From positions 3,286,001 to 3,350,000 of the forward strand of contig NZ_JHZX01000001.1 of NCBI RefSeq assembly GCF_000688335.1: DNA of 64,000 nucleotides, read 5' to 3'. Position 1 is the first letter of the stretch, and the number at the start of each line of letters is the position of its first letter. The notes below the pieces were generated by a model. That model saw only the letters and a program-made list of their open reading frames with translations. It was not told the origin of the DNA and did not search any database. The position numbers and the translations under genes are program-made. Below, piece by piece: positions 55,122 through 64,000 of the stretch. Source of the stretch: Sediminibacter sp. Hel_I_10 (GTDB taxonomy: Bacteria > Bacteroidota > Bacteroidia > Flavobacteriales > Flavobacteriaceae).

Positions 55122-55413
55122 GTAAAATTTTCGCTTTAAGTATTTTTAAAAAGTTTAAAGTGCATGAGTTGAGCTCATTTCTCTGTTTTTAGTGGGATCG
55201 TGATTCCCGAACTCTATTTTCTTTCAAAAATGTTGAAGACGGTTCATTTGAACGCTTTTTACAATTTAGTGAGCTTTTGATGTATCTGTCATTATTGTTA
55301 ATCTTTACACATTACAGATCAAATCTTTTACCGCTATAGACAAATATCTTCTATGTCTGTCTAATAACCAATTATTTCTCAATCCTAATCTTTATAAATA
55401 CGCTGCAAATCGT

Positions 55414-55421
55414 TAAATTTG
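55414..55421 (+). promoter_or_regulatory. Candidate -7 promoter element of ffh
   Basis: TAAATTTG fits TAnnTTTG exactly and lies 23 bp before the ffh ATG. It sits within a small inverted repeat CTGCAAAT...ATTTGCAG (55403-55424). No TTG is at the expected spacing. Confidence 0.4.
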
Positions 55422-55444
55422 CAGTTCTAAAATTTTTAAGAAGC

Positions 55445-56776
55445 ATGTTCAATAATTTAAGTGAAAAGTTAGATAAAGCCTTACACGTTTTAAAAGGTCA
55501 CGGTAGTATTTCGGAAGTTAACGTAGCCGAAACCCTTAAAGAAGTGAGACGTGCGCTTTTAGATGCCGATGTTAACTTTAAAATAGCGAAAGATTTTACC
55601 AATACGGTTAAGGAAAAAGCATTGGGTCAAGACGTTTTGACCAGTCTTCAGCCAGGACAGCTGATGGTAAAGCTGGTTAAGGATGAGCTTACCGAGTTGA
55701 TGGGTGGTGATGCAGAGGGTATCAATCTATCAGGAAACCCAAGTGTGATTTTGATGTCTGGGCTTCAAGGTTCTGGTAAAACCACGTTCTCTGGTAAACT
55801 AGCAAACTACTTAAAAAATAAAAAAACAAAGCAACCTTTACTTGTGGCCTGTGACGTTTATCGTCCTGCGGCTATTGATCAATTACACGTTGTAGGAGAT
55901 CAAATAGGAGTAGAGGTCTATAGTGATAAAGGAAATACTGATCCTGTAGCCATTGCGCAAGCCGGTATTGCTCACGCTAAGGCTAAAGGCTACAACGTCG
56001 TTATTATAGATACCGCCGGTCGTTTAGCGGTTGATGATGCGATGATGAAAGAAATTTCTAATATCCATAAAGCCATTGAGCCACAGGAAACGCTTTTTGT
56101 TGTAGATTCTATGACGGGTCAAGATGCTGTAAATACGGCGAAAGCCTTTAACGACATCCTTAACTTTGATGGTGTTATCTTAACAAAATTAGATGGTGAT
56201 ACGCGCGGTGGTGCAGCAATATCCATTAAATCTGTAGTCAATAAGCCAATTAAGTTTATTGGTACTGGTGAAAAGATGGAAGCGATAGACGTGTTCTATC
56301 CATCTCGTATGGCCGACAGAATTTTGGGGATGGGAGATGTCGTGTCTCTTGTAGAGCGTGCTCAAGAACAATATGATGAGGAAGAAGCAAGAAAAATTCA
56401 GAAGAAAATTGCCAAAAACAAATTTGGTTTTGATGATTTCTTAAAGCAGATTCAACAGATCAAGAAAATGGGGAACATGAAGGACCTTATTGGAATGATT
56501 CCTGGAGCAGGTAAGATGATGAAAGATGTGGATATTGATGATGATGCTTTTAAAGGAATTGAAGCTATCATTCATAGTATGACGCCAGAAGAACGCTCTA
56601 ACCCATCCGTGATCAACTCTAGAAGAAAGCAAAGAATTGGTAAAGGTTCTGGTACTTCAGTGCAAGAAGTAAATCAACTTTTAAAGCAGTTTAACCAAAT
56701 GAGCAAGATGATGAAGATGATGCAAGGTGGAAAAGGCAAAGCCATGATGCAAGCCATGAAAGGCGGAATGCGTTAA
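55445..56776 (+). CDS. ffh: Signal recognition particle protein Ffh
   Basis: The 443-residue product has the SRP54 N domain, GTPase motif GLQGSGKTTFSGK (106-118), DTAGRLAVDD and TKLDGDTRGGAAIS. A methionine-rich M domain at the C terminus (KMMKMMQGGKGKAMMQAM) binds signal sequences and the SRP RNA. It targets ribosome-nascent chains to the membrane. The SRP RNA gene is not seen in the window. Confidence 0.97.
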   Translation: MFNNLSEKLDKALHVLKGHGSISEVNVAETLKEVRRALLDADVNFKIAKDFTNTVKEKALGQDVLTSLQPGQLMVKLVKDELTELMGGDAEGINLSGNPSVILMSGLQGSGKTTFSGKLANYLKNKKTKQPLLVACDVYRPAAIDQLHVVGDQIGVEVYSDKGNTDPVAIAQAGIAHAKAKGYNVVIIDTAGRLAVDDAMMKEISNIHKAIEPQETLFVVDSMTGQDAVNTAKAFNDILNFDGVILTKLDGDTRGGAAISIKSVVNKPIKFIGTGEKMEAIDVFYPSRMADRILGMGDVVSLVERAQEQYDEEEARKIQKKIAKNKFGFDDFLKQIQQIKKMGNMKDLIGMIPGAGKMMKDVDIDDDAFKGIEAIIHSMTPEERSNPSVINSRRKQRIGKGSGTSVQEVNQLLKQFNQMSKMMKMMQGGKGKAMMQAMKGGMR

Positions 56777-56913
56777 CCATCGTGTTTTTTAAAACAGGTG
56801 TTCGTAGCAAGGATTTATGAAACGATTTCCTTAAATTTTTGCAACAGAACAGTATATACATACAGCCAACATAACATTCCATATTTAAGATTTCAACTGA
56901 AAACGATATAGAC

Positions 56914-57795
56914 ATGACCATACTAGACGGAAAAAAAGTAAGCAACGACATTAAAAACGAAATCAAGGACCAAGTCGATAAGATGAAGGAGAAAGGTGAA
57001 AAAGTGCCTCACTTAGCCGCGGTTATTGTTGGAAATGATGGTGCGAGTTTAACGTACGTTGGAAGTAAGGTTCGTGCATGCGAGCGTGTTGGATTTGAGT
57101 CTACTATGGTGCGTCTTTCTAATACCACCAGTGAAATTGAGCTTTTGGATAAAATTGAAGAACTCAACCAAGATGATAACATCGATGGGTTTATCATTCA
57201 ATTGCCATTGCCTCCGCAGATCAACACCAGAAAAGTATTGATGGCCGTAGATCCTAGTAAGGATGTAGATGGATTTCACCCTGAGAACTTCGGAAAAATG
57301 GCTTTAGATATGACCACTTTTATACCGGCAACGCCATTTGGTATTTTGGAATTAATGGATCGTTATGGCGTAGAGACCAAAGGGAAACATACAGTCGTTA
57401 TAGGAAGAAGTCACATTGTTGGAAGACCAATGAGTATTTTGATGGGACGTAAAGGGTTTCCTGGAAATTCTACCGTGACGTTAACCCACAGCCATACTAA
57501 AAACATCACCCAGATTACCTCTCAAGCAGATATTATTATTTCGGCACTGGGAGTACCTAATTTCTTGAAAGCAGAAATGGTAAAAGATGACGTGGTTATT
57601 ATTGATGTGGGCATTACAAGAGTTCCAGACGATTCTACCACGAAGGGCTACAGAATTACAGGCGATGTTGATTTTGAAAATGTAAGTAAAAAGGCAAGTT
57701 ACATAACGCCGGTTCCGGGTGGTGTGGGACCCATGACAATTGCCATGTTGCTAAAAAACACCTTACTCGCTAGAGAGCAGCGCATGGGTAAATAA
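56914..57795 (+). CDS. folD: Bifunctional methylene-THF dehydrogenase / methenyl-THF cyclohydrolase
   Basis: The 293-residue product has the conserved YVGSKVRACERVGF region (48-61; the catalytic Tyr-Lys motif is YVGSK), DKDVDGFHPEN-like DVDGFHP, VVIGRSHIVGRPM (the Rossmann loop), and TPVPGGVGPMTIAML near the end. It interconverts one-carbon tetrahydrofolates using NADP. It is downstream of ffh by 137 bp on the same strand. Confidence 0.97.
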   Translation: MTILDGKKVSNDIKNEIKDQVDKMKEKGEKVPHLAAVIVGNDGASLTYVGSKVRACERVGFESTMVRLSNTTSEIELLDKIEELNQDDNIDGFIIQLPLPPQINTRKVLMAVDPSKDVDGFHPENFGKMALDMTTFIPATPFGILELMDRYGVETKGKHTVVIGRSHIVGRPMSILMGRKGFPGNSTVTLTHSHTKNITQITSQADIIISALGVPNFLKAEMVKDDVVIIDVGITRVPDDSTTKGYRITGDVDFENVSKKASYITPVPGGVGPMTIAMLLKNTLLAREQRMGK

Positions 57796-57818
57796 CACGT
57801 TTAAGTTAGAAGCAATAC

Positions 57819-58244
57819 TCACTTAGCAAAGAGCTGATCGATGTCCTTAAACGCTTTAAACTCTAAAGCGTTTCCCGCAGGATCTAAAAAGAACATTGTG
57901 GCTTGCTCGCCAACCTCACCTTCAAAACGAATATAAGGCGCTATCACAAAGTTGACACCTTCTGCTTTGAGCTGATCCGCAAAATTTTGAAAATCATTCC
58001 AAGGTAAAACAACCCCATAATGAGGCACGGGTACCGATTTGCCATCTACAGTATTAGTGTGTAGTTGGTCTTCGGTTTTGGGTTTGTAATGTACGACCAA
58101 TTGATGCCCAAATAGGTTGAAATCTACCCAATGCTCACTACTTCTGCCTTCTTCACACTTGAGAATATCACGATAAAATTTACGGCATTCTTCTAAATTA
58201 TGAACAGGAATGGCAATATGGAATGGGGAAATTATTTGACTCAT
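57819..58244 (-). CDS. VOC-family (glyoxalase-like) protein
   Basis: The 141-residue product has the VOC fold halves: FHIAIPVHNLEECRKFYRDI (7-26) with His8, and HWVDFNLFGHQLVVHYKP later. FFLDPAGNALEFKAF near the end supplies the second-half Glu. It should bind a metal with His and Glu ligands; the substrate is unknown. The start at 58244 is preferred to one 48 bp upstream that would lie inside the small membrane gene. Confidence 0.88.
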   Translation of the reverse strand: MSQIISPFHIAIPVHNLEECRKFYRDILKCEEGRSSEHWVDFNLFGHQLVVHYKPKTEDQLHTNTVDGKSVPVPHYGVVLPWNDFQNFADQLKAEGVNFVIAPYIRFEGEVGEQATMFFLDPAGNALEFKAFKDIDQLFAK

Positions 58245-58248
58245 ACTA

Positions 58249-58434
58249 TTATTCTGCGGGTTTATCTTTACGGTATTTAAGCATAGACACACAAGAAAGG
58301 AAAAAAACCACTCCTAAGATTGTAAGTGCCCATGGGCTTAGTGAAACAACATTATTTCCAAAGATGCCTAGAACACCTAAGATTAACGCAATCATACCTC
58401 CAATGGTAAGCACTAATGATAATATCTTAATCAT
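58249..58434 (-). CDS. Small two-helix membrane protein
   Basis: The 61-residue product has two hydrophobic helices (ILSLVLTIGGMIALILGVLG and SPWALTILGVVFFLSC) and a basic tail (LKYRKDKPAE). The start at 58434 is preferred to one 48 bp upstream because it begins directly with the first helix. The stop is 4 bp from the start of the VOC gene, so the two are co-transcribed. No family is named. Confidence 0.7.
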   Translation of the reverse strand: MIKILSLVLTIGGMIALILGVLGIFGNNVVSLSPWALTILGVVFFLSCVSMLKYRKDKPAE

Positions 58435-58527
58435 AATTATAAAGTTAGTTAGATAATTAATGAGCGATATTAAGACATTCAAAAATCAAAGATGTTCTTT
58501 TTTGATGCTTTTTTTAACAGAAAAAAA

Positions 58528-59283
58528 TTACGTTCTCTTTTTCTTTCTAGCCTCAAATGTTTTTGTGGAGTCTTCTAGCAACTGCTCTAGTTCTGCAAAC
58601 TCTGATTTGGTGAGCTCTCGATATTCACCAAGAGGCATGTCTAATGAGATGTTCATAATACGCACACGTTGCAGTGTTTGTACCTCATAATCTAGATACT
58701 CACACATGCGCCTAATCTGTCGATTTAAACCTTGGGTCAAAATAATACTAAAAGTATGCGAGTCTATTTTTTTAACCTCACAGGTCTTAGTGGTTTTATC
58801 TAGGTCCTCTAGATAAATCCCTCCAGCCATACGCTGTACAAAGGTTTGTGAAATGGTTTTATCTACCGTGACGATATATTCTTTCTCGTGGTTGTTGCTG
58901 GCCCTTAATATTTTGTTGACAATGTCTCCATCGTCTGTTAAAAGGATGAGTCCCTCACTTGGCTTATCTAATCGACCTATTGGAAAAATACGCTTTGGGT
59001 AATTGATATAATCAATGATGTTGTCTTTTTCAACCCTTGTATCTGTAGTGCAAACAATGCCCACAGGTTTGTTGAAGGCGAGATATACAAAATCTTCTTT
59101 AGTATTTACAATGGGTTTGCCGTCTACCTGCACTTGGTCAGACGCTGTTATTTTTGTTCCCATTTCTGGGACTACACCGTTAATGGTAACGCGTCCTGCA
59201 GTGATGAGTTTATCTGCTTCACGACGGGAGCAATAGCCCGCTTCACTTAGAAATTTATTGATTCTTTTCAGTTCTTCTGCCAT
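58528..59283 (-). CDS. rluF: 23S rRNA pseudouridine synthase RluF
   Basis: The 251-residue product has an S4 RNA-binding domain (about 7-52, INKFLSEAGYCSRREADKLI) and the RsuA/RluB-type catalytic core with GRLDKPSEGLILLT, where Asp106 is catalytic. QGLNRQIRRMCEYLDYEV and the ending RTRIMN-like VRIMNISLDMPLGEYREL fit the RluF branch (U2604 modification). RluB/RsuA specificity is the main alternative. Confidence 0.88.
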   Translation of the reverse strand: MAEELKRINKFLSEAGYCSRREADKLITAGRVTINGVVPEMGTKITASDQVQVDGKPIVNTKEDFVYLAFNKPVGIVCTTDTRVEKDNIIDYINYPKRIFPIGRLDKPSEGLILLTDDGDIVNKILRASNNHEKEYIVTVDKTISQTFVQRMAGGIYLEDLDKTTKTCEVKKIDSHTFSIILTQGLNRQIRRMCEYLDYEVQTLQRVRIMNISLDMPLGEYRELTKSEFAELEQLLEDSTKTFEARKKKRT

Positions 59284-59300
59284 AGCTCAAAATTACGAAA

Positions 59301-60128
59301 CTATCCGTTAATAAAGTTGATGATATGCTCGTCTACTTCTACATTTTTTAAGCCATGTCCAAACCCTTCGGTAGTGATCAATTTAGATTTTTTATAAAAA
59401 GCCTTAAAATCCTCAGCATCGCTGTAAGGGATGATTCTATCTGTTTTATCATGAATGATTAAACCTTCCGCAGTGATAACTTCGGAAAATTTAGCGGCAT
59501 TAAAATGTTCGGGTAGATAATTGAACTCTTTCAAAATTAATTGGTCCATTGCTTTGGCAACGCGCTTGCTATAGCCCATCATATCAACATACCTGTGGAA
59601 TACTCCTGAGAAGTTTGAAGGTGCTCCCAAGAGAATGAGTTTTGTAACCGATTCCATCTGATATTTATGTTGAAAAAACGCCGTGGCCATACCACCAACC
59701 GAATGTCCGATCACGATATTAGCTCTAAATTTTTTAGCAATTACGTGGATACAATCGGCATAGAGAATGGCATTGAAACGTCTTCCACTGGAGTAGCCGT
59801 GGCCGGGAGCATCTAGTGCCACTATATTATAATCCAACTCATTGAGTTTAAGGATCAGGCTTTTCCATCTAAAGGAATTGCTTTCCCAACCATGGGCCAG
59901 CAATATGGTTTCTTTTTTACCCAACCAACGATAGGTTTTTAAGCTGTGTTTTCCAAAGTCAACGTCTTCAATAAAAGCAGTTTCTAGAAAATCTTTTTGC
60001 TTTTCTTTAATGGAGATCCGTCTTGGTGATGAGAACAGTTTTAAGGACATTTTAGCAGCACTTTTTGCCGAAATAAATGCCCAAACATTGATAAACCCCC
60101 CGAGAATTTTTGCAATAACCTGTTTCAT
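59301..60128 (-). CDS. Alpha/beta hydrolase
   Basis: The 275-residue product has the oxyanion AHGWESNS, nucleophile elbow GHSVGGMA and a C-terminal DKTDRIIPY / GFGHGLKN acid and histidine. The N terminus is basic and slightly hydrophobic but not a clear signal peptide. Substrate unknown. It forms an operon with the cupin gene, whose stop lies next to its start. Confidence 0.85.
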   Translation of the reverse strand: MKQVIAKILGGFINVWAFISAKSAAKMSLKLFSSPRRISIKEKQKDFLETAFIEDVDFGKHSLKTYRWLGKKETILLAHGWESNSFRWKSLILKLNELDYNIVALDAPGHGYSSGRRFNAILYADCIHVIAKKFRANIVIGHSVGGMATAFFQHKYQMESVTKLILLGAPSNFSGVFHRYVDMMGYSKRVAKAMDQLILKEFNYLPEHFNAAKFSEVITAEGLIIHDKTDRIIPYSDAEDFKAFYKKSKLITTEGFGHGLKNVEVDEHIINFING

Positions 60129-60491
60129 TTAAGATTCCCTGTTTACCAATTCCATTGAAAATGCTGGTGTACATATAGAGATATACTCACAGACTTCGGT
60201 AAACGGATTTGAATATTGAACGCGTGTGTTTTTTTGGATTTTTATGGATTGTCCAGCTTCTAGAATAATTTCATCGTCACCAATAATGAACTGTTTTTTA
60301 CCCTTAACTATAAATGTAAACTCATCAAATTCTGGTGTTTGAAAAGGTTCACTCCAACCAGCAGGTGCTTTCATTTGTGCAATACTTATGGCGCTATTGC
60401 CATCTGTAGCCAACCCAAAATGTTCATTGATAACTTTGCCGTCATCGGTTGGTACTACAAAGGGACTGTTCTGTATGATGTATGGTTTCAT
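60129..60491 (-). CDS. Cupin-domain protein
   Basis: The 120-residue product is a single cupin barrel with the first motif around GWSEPFQTPEFDEFTFIVKG and the second in EAGQSIKIQKNTRVQYSNP. The usual His metal ligands are partly replaced (PEFDE in place of HxHxxE), so metal binding is uncertain. Its stop touches the start of the hydrolase and its start lies 2 bp from the YitT gene stop. Confidence 0.8.
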   Translation of the reverse strand: MKPYIIQNSPFVVPTDDGKVINEHFGLATDGNSAISIAQMKAPAGWSEPFQTPEFDEFTFIVKGKKQFIIGDDEIILEAGQSIKIQKNTRVQYSNPFTEVCEYISICTPAFSMELVNRES

Positions 60492-60493
60492 TT

Positions 60494-61486
60494 TTATTTT
60501 AAGGGTTTTCTTTTTATTCTTCCGCCTTTTAAATCTTTTACTACAGAAGTCATGACAAAGGCATTTTTATCAATCTTATCTAATTCGGTATAGAGCCTTG
60601 GCAACTCTAATCGGGTCATGACAATATAAATCAATGATCTGTCATAATGTGCTTTTTCATTTTTATAGCCTCCTTTTACCGGAGAAATTGTACAAGCGCG
60701 TCTCATTTTTTCGGTCAACATGAGTCTGACGTCCTCATGAAATTCTGAAATAATACTCACGCCAATATACTCTTCAACACCATCTACCACATAATCTACC
60801 GTTTTTGCAGCAGCCAAATAGGTAAGTATGGCGTAAAGTGCAGTTTCTATAGACAGGACGTAAGCGCCAAATGAAAAGATTACAATGTTAATGAGTAGTA
60901 AAACGTCACCTATGGTGATGCCCAGCTTTCGACTTAAAGAAATGGCGAGTACCTCGGTGCCATCAATAACGCTTCCGCCACGCATGGCCAAACCAATCCC
61001 CAAACCCAGAAAAAAGCCTCCAAAAATAGCGATTAATAATTTGTCTTCCGTAATTACAGGGTATTCTACAAAATGAACGACCACCGCTAAAAGGGAAATA
61101 GCTACAATGCTGCGCAATGCAAATTTCTTGCTAATGGTCTTTATGGCTAGTAAAATGAACGGAATATTCACCACCAATAACAGAAACCCCAAAGAGATGG
61201 ACGTTAGGTTTTCAATAAGGAGCGAAATGCCCGTAGCGCCGCCATCTATAAAATCATTAGGAAGTAAAAACCCTTTTAGACCGAAACCTGCAGAAAATAC
61301 ACCAATCAAAATAAGGAAGTACTCTTTGATGGCATGCCTAATCTCGACCTCAAGACTATTGATCAAGGGCCTAATCTGGGTTTCAGATTTAACAGGTTGC
61401 TGTGTTGTTTTTTCAAAACGCTTCCTGGCAATATCGAAAAGTAATTTGGAAATAATGGGATTCATAGAAATTTCAATATTGCCCAT
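60494..61486 (-). CDS. YitT-family membrane protein (DUF2179 domain)
   Basis: The 330-residue product has five membrane helices with GVFSAGFGLKGFLLPNDFIDGG and MRGGSVIDGTEVLAISLSRK, then a cytoplasmic DUF2179 domain (about 245-325) that ends with TSVVKDLKGGRIKRK. The family is widespread, and its function is uncertain. The basic N-terminal extension of about 45 residues is longer than usual. Confidence 0.9.
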   Translation of the reverse strand: MGNIEISMNPIISKLLFDIARKRFEKTTQQPVKSETQIRPLINSLEVEIRHAIKEYFLILIGVFSAGFGLKGFLLPNDFIDGGATGISLLIENLTSISLGFLLLVVNIPFILLAIKTISKKFALRSIVAISLLAVVVHFVEYPVITEDKLLIAIFGGFFLGLGIGLAMRGGSVIDGTEVLAISLSRKLGITIGDVLLLINIVIFSFGAYVLSIETALYAILTYLAAAKTVDYVVDGVEEYIGVSIISEFHEDVRLMLTEKMRRACTISPVKGGYKNEKAHYDRSLIYIVMTRLELPRLYTELDKIDKNAFVMTSVVKDLKGGRIKRKPLK

Positions 61487-61540
61487 ATGTCATTCACACG
61501 CGCTTTAATTTTGGAAGTATTAAAAGATGATGGCTTATAA

Positions 61541-62098
61541 TTACCAATGTAACATAAAATATTTGATTTTTGCGTTATCAGGAATTTGTACAGCTTCGAT
61601 ATTCATATCCATGTCAAATCTAAGATTAGCGGGCAATTCATTTTTATCAATTGTAAAGGAAGCATTGATCTCATCTACAGAGACTACGATAGTACGAATA
61701 AGATTATTGATTTTTGAAATCTTATAATTATCCTGAATCTCTTTAAAAGTACTGATGTTAGAAATATTCTTATCGGTCTTAAATTGCTTATCTAAAATCA
61801 TCACACTCTGTATAACCGATGAGGAATCCCTTGCGGTCTTAGGGGTGAGCACTAATAACTTATGTCCTGTTTTGTCATAAACCTCAAAATCTCGGTTTTC
61901 TCCTGTAAAGCCATCTGTATTTGCTGATTTTACAACAGAGTCATTTGCAAACACCATATCCAAGTCCTTAACTTGGGTAGAATCTGTTAGGAGACCAATA
62001 TGATGCTTGTTAATTTCATAGGGATCTTGCGATTTGTCTGAAGAGCAGCTTACAATAAAAAGGAATAGAGCTATAAAAAGAAAAGTGTTTTTAATCAT
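61541..62098 (-). CDS. Lipoprotein of unknown function
   Basis: The 185-residue product has a lipoprotein signal with lipobox IVSC (Cys18) and then a soluble domain of mixed alpha/beta content (DREFEVYDKTGHKLLVLTP-like FEVYDKTGHKLLVLTPK). No family is recognised. It lies 131 bp from the HerA-like gene downstream on the same strand. Confidence 0.75.
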   Translation of the reverse strand: MIKNTFLFIALFLFIVSCSSDKSQDPYEINKHHIGLLTDSTQVKDLDMVFANDSVVKSANTDGFTGENRDFEVYDKTGHKLLVLTPKTARDSSSVIQSVMILDKQFKTDKNISNISTFKEIQDNYKISKINNLIRTIVVSVDEINASFTIDKNELPANLRFDMDMNIEAVQIPDNAKIKYFMLHW

Positions 62099-62229
62099 GA
62101 TTTAGTATTTAGGGATTTAAAAATTTAAGTTATGTATTATAGATTATTTAAAAGCATTAAGGGCCTTGTTTTTCGACAATTTGATACCGTTTTAATATCG
62201 AATAAAACAACGCTTCTTTACGGTGAATT

Positions 62230-63768
62230 TTATTTTAGCATTTTGGTCAAGATCCCCAGAACACTTCTTATTACGGTAGGGCTGGTGAGTACTTTGATGA
62301 GCGGATTTTGCCTATTACTGCTTCGTCTTGACGAAGTACTTTTTTTACTACGCTCTGCGTTTTCAAGAGCCTCCTTTTCTTGTCTCGCTTTTTCTTTTGC
62401 TTCTTCGGCTTCTGCTAACTCAATTTTTTTATTTAGCATTTCATAAGCGCTCTCCCGATCTATGGTTTCGTTATAATTTTTGGCGAGTTTAGATGTTGAA
62501 ATGAGTGCAGATAATTCGTTAGAGGTCAACACATCCATCCGGCTCATTGGTGCACGCATCATGGTAGCAGCAAGCGGTGTCGGTTTTCCTTTTTCGTCTA
62601 GGGCAGATACCAAAGCTTCACCAATACCCAGAGAAGTTAAAATTTCCGTAGTATCGTAAAAGTCACTATCTGGATAATTTTGAGCAGTCAGTTTAATGGC
62701 TTTTCTATCTTTTGCAGTAAATGCTCTTAAGGCATGTTGCACTTTTAAGCCCAACTGACCCAGCACTGCTTCGGGGACATCAGTAGGGTTTTGCGTTACA
62801 AAATACAGCCCGACGCCTTTACTTCTTATCAGTTTGACGATGCTTTCAATTTGGCTCAGCAAGGCTTTTGAGGCCTCGTTAAATATCAAGTGCGCTTCAT
62901 CAATAAATAAGATCAGCTCAGGTCTTCCGCTATCGCCCTGCTCTGGAAAGGTAGAGTAAATCTCAGCCAAAAGGCTAAGCATAAAAGTAGAAAATAGCTT
63001 TGGTCTGTCTTGAATATCGGTGAGTCTTATGATATTGATATAACCACGACCTTCATCATCTACTCTTAAAAGATCATCAACTTCAAAAGATGTTTCGCCA
63101 AAAAACAAGTCACCGCCCTGTTGTTCAATTTCAACTATTTTTCTAAGAATGGCTCCGGTTGAGGCCGTTGAGATTCTGCCGTAGGCATCGGTAAACTCAT
63201 CTTTGCCCTCTTGGGTGGCGTATTGTAATATTTTCTTAAAATCTTTTAAGTCTAACAGCGGTAATTTATTGTCATCACAATATTTAAAAATGACGGCAAT
63301 GATGCCTGCTTGTGTTTCGGTGACATCTAAAATTCGAGAGAGTAACACGGGGCCAAATTCGCTAACTGTAGCACGAAGCCTTACACCATTTTGCTCAGAA
63401 AGTGTTAAGACTTCAACAGGAAAGCCTTTTGCGGTAAATGGTAAACCTATGCTGTTATGACGCTCGTCAATCTTGGCATGACCTGTACTTGGTTGCGCCA
63501 AGCCACTAAGATCGCCTTTGATGTCCATAAGCAATACGGGAACTCCTTTTTCGCTTAGGTTTTCAGCAAGCACTTGCAAAGTTTTTGTTTTACCAGTACC
63601 CGTTGCGCCAGCAATAAGACCATGTCGGTTCATTGTTTTTAATGGCACGTTTACAAACGTATTGGTCAACGTTTCACCATCAAGCATGGCAGCCCCTAAA
63701 GTAATGAAGTCGCCTTTGCTCGTATTTCCTTCAGTAATCATCTTGACAAAATCGTCGCGTCTGCTCAT
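62230..63768 (-). CDS. HerA-like ATPase (DUF853 family)
   Basis: The 512-residue product has Walker A GATGTGKT (54-61), Walker B LILFIDEAHLIF and the DUF853 features LMDIKGDLSGL and FVTQNPTDVPEAVLGQLGLK. The C-terminal tail is charged and contains a coiled-coil-like Glu/Ala/Lys stretch (about 450-480) and a basic end. DUF853 proteins resemble the HerA/FtsK pumps but the bacterial role is not known. It is near, but not obviously coupled with, a gene that begins beyond the right edge. Confidence 0.9.
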   Translation of the reverse strand: MSRRDDFVKMITEGNTSKGDFITLGAAMLDGETLTNTFVNVPLKTMNRHGLIAGATGTGKTKTLQVLAENLSEKGVPVLLMDIKGDLSGLAQPSTGHAKIDERHNSIGLPFTAKGFPVEVLTLSEQNGVRLRATVSEFGPVLLSRILDVTETQAGIIAVIFKYCDDNKLPLLDLKDFKKILQYATQEGKDEFTDAYGRISTASTGAILRKIVEIEQQGGDLFFGETSFEVDDLLRVDDEGRGYINIIRLTDIQDRPKLFSTFMLSLLAEIYSTFPEQGDSGRPELILFIDEAHLIFNEASKALLSQIESIVKLIRSKGVGLYFVTQNPTDVPEAVLGQLGLKVQHALRAFTAKDRKAIKLTAQNYPDSDFYDTTEILTSLGIGEALVSALDEKGKPTPLAATMMRAPMSRMDVLTSNELSALISTSKLAKNYNETIDRESAYEMLNKKIELAEAEEAKEKARQEKEALENAERSKKSTSSRRSSNRQNPLIKVLTSPTVIRSVLGILTKMLK

Positions 63769-63820
63769 AAGTTGAAAATTTGCATAAAAATAGGCAAATT
63801 TGTCAAGTATGAAATGCCTT

Positions 63821-64000
63821 TTATAAGCTCTGATTTTTCTTCGGAAATGAGCGTCTTTTTGTAAATGCGAGACCTATCTTGAGTTTTTGACTATTTATAA
63901 ATCGTGTCCATTGGCTTAAGAATCTCATTTTAAAGAACCCCAATTTGTTTTTATCTACTTTAGAGAAACGTATTATTTTAGATGTCGGCGCCAGTAATTG
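63821..64000 (-). CDS. C-terminal end of an unidentified gene (partial)
   Basis: A minus-strand frame is open from the right edge to a TAA at 63821-63823, giving 59 residues. They are basic and aromatic-rich (FFKMRFLSQWTRFINSQK) and end FPKKNQSL. No family can be named from this tail. The HerA-like gene begins 52 bp further downstream on the same strand, so the two may be in one operon. Confidence 0.6.
   Translation of the reverse strand, partial: QLLAPTSKIIRFSKVDKNKLGFFKMRFLSQWTRFINSQKLKIGLAFTKRRSFPKKNQSL

Larger units (their letters stand above)
54939..55444. other. 506-bp intergenic region with an orphan terminator
   Basis: There is no protein-coding gene. A strong plus-strand hairpin terminator (55087-55121) has no gene immediately upstream on that strand. 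A TAAATTTG promoter-like word lies close to ffh. The middle (about 55125-55400) shows nothing recognisable. Confidence 0.7.

Overview
The window is AT-rich chromosomal DNA of a member of the Bacteroidota, almost certainly family Flavobacteriaceae. The grounds are: a secreted nuclease with a C-terminal type IX secretion sorting domain, many families typical of this group (GIN/DUF2807, PspC, AIM24, DUF2141, DUF4442, the MoxR/DUF58/SpoIIM cluster), promoter-like words of the form TTG-N17-20-TAnnTTTG, and few recognisable Shine-Dalgarno sequences. The genus cannot be named from the sequence. No rRNA, tRNA or CRISPR array was seen.

Layout. 1-2.3 kb: tail of a gene entering from the left, two very small stress or envelope-type genes, an SRAP-family gene that has lost its catalytic Cys2, and 0.7 kb without an intact gene. 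2.3-5 kb: AraC regulator, a Cys-less ArsC-like protein and thioredoxin reductase. 5.1-10.3 kb: a minus-strand envelope-stress block (PadR regulator, PspC protein, two GIN-domain proteins) beside an M50-like membrane protein and a DUF4870 protein. 10.4-13.7 kb: DUF4442, AIM24, a small conserved protein, OxyR with both redox cysteines, DUF2141. 13.8-21.8 kb: the SpoIIM / membrane protein / DUF4129 / DUF4350 / MoxR / DUF58 operon, a divergent RDD gene and a TRIC-type channel gene.

21.8-26.5 kb is an accessory island. Single-function genes (DUF1801, ParDE toxin-antitoxin, a zinc-ribbon DUF4145-like protein, an anchored hypothetical) all lie on the minus strand. Each stop codon abuts one end of a roughly 130-150 bp imperfect-palindromic repeat, so the stretch looks like an array of gene cassettes. 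An IS110-family element sits inside one of the repeats.

26.5-45 kb is mostly housekeeping: alpha/beta hydrolase, DoxX, fused dehydrogenase E1, an outer-membrane peptidase-like fusion coupled to a secreted nuclease, LOG, UvrA, UmuDC and RecG. 45-64 kb holds an M1 aminopeptidase, patatin, an FMN glutamate synthase-like protein, an AsmA-like protein, UvrD/PcrA, an ECF sigma factor, Ffh, FolD, RluF, YitT and a HerA-like ATPase. DNA repair is well represented (uvrA, uvrD, recG, umuDC, herA-like).

The points most worth a second look are the cassette-like array with its split repeat, the octamer CTTCGGAA (28 copies counted by eye, absent from the island), and several proteins that keep a family fold but have lost catalytic residues (SRAP, ArsC-like, IS110 transposase, M1-like barrel fusion, UmuD).
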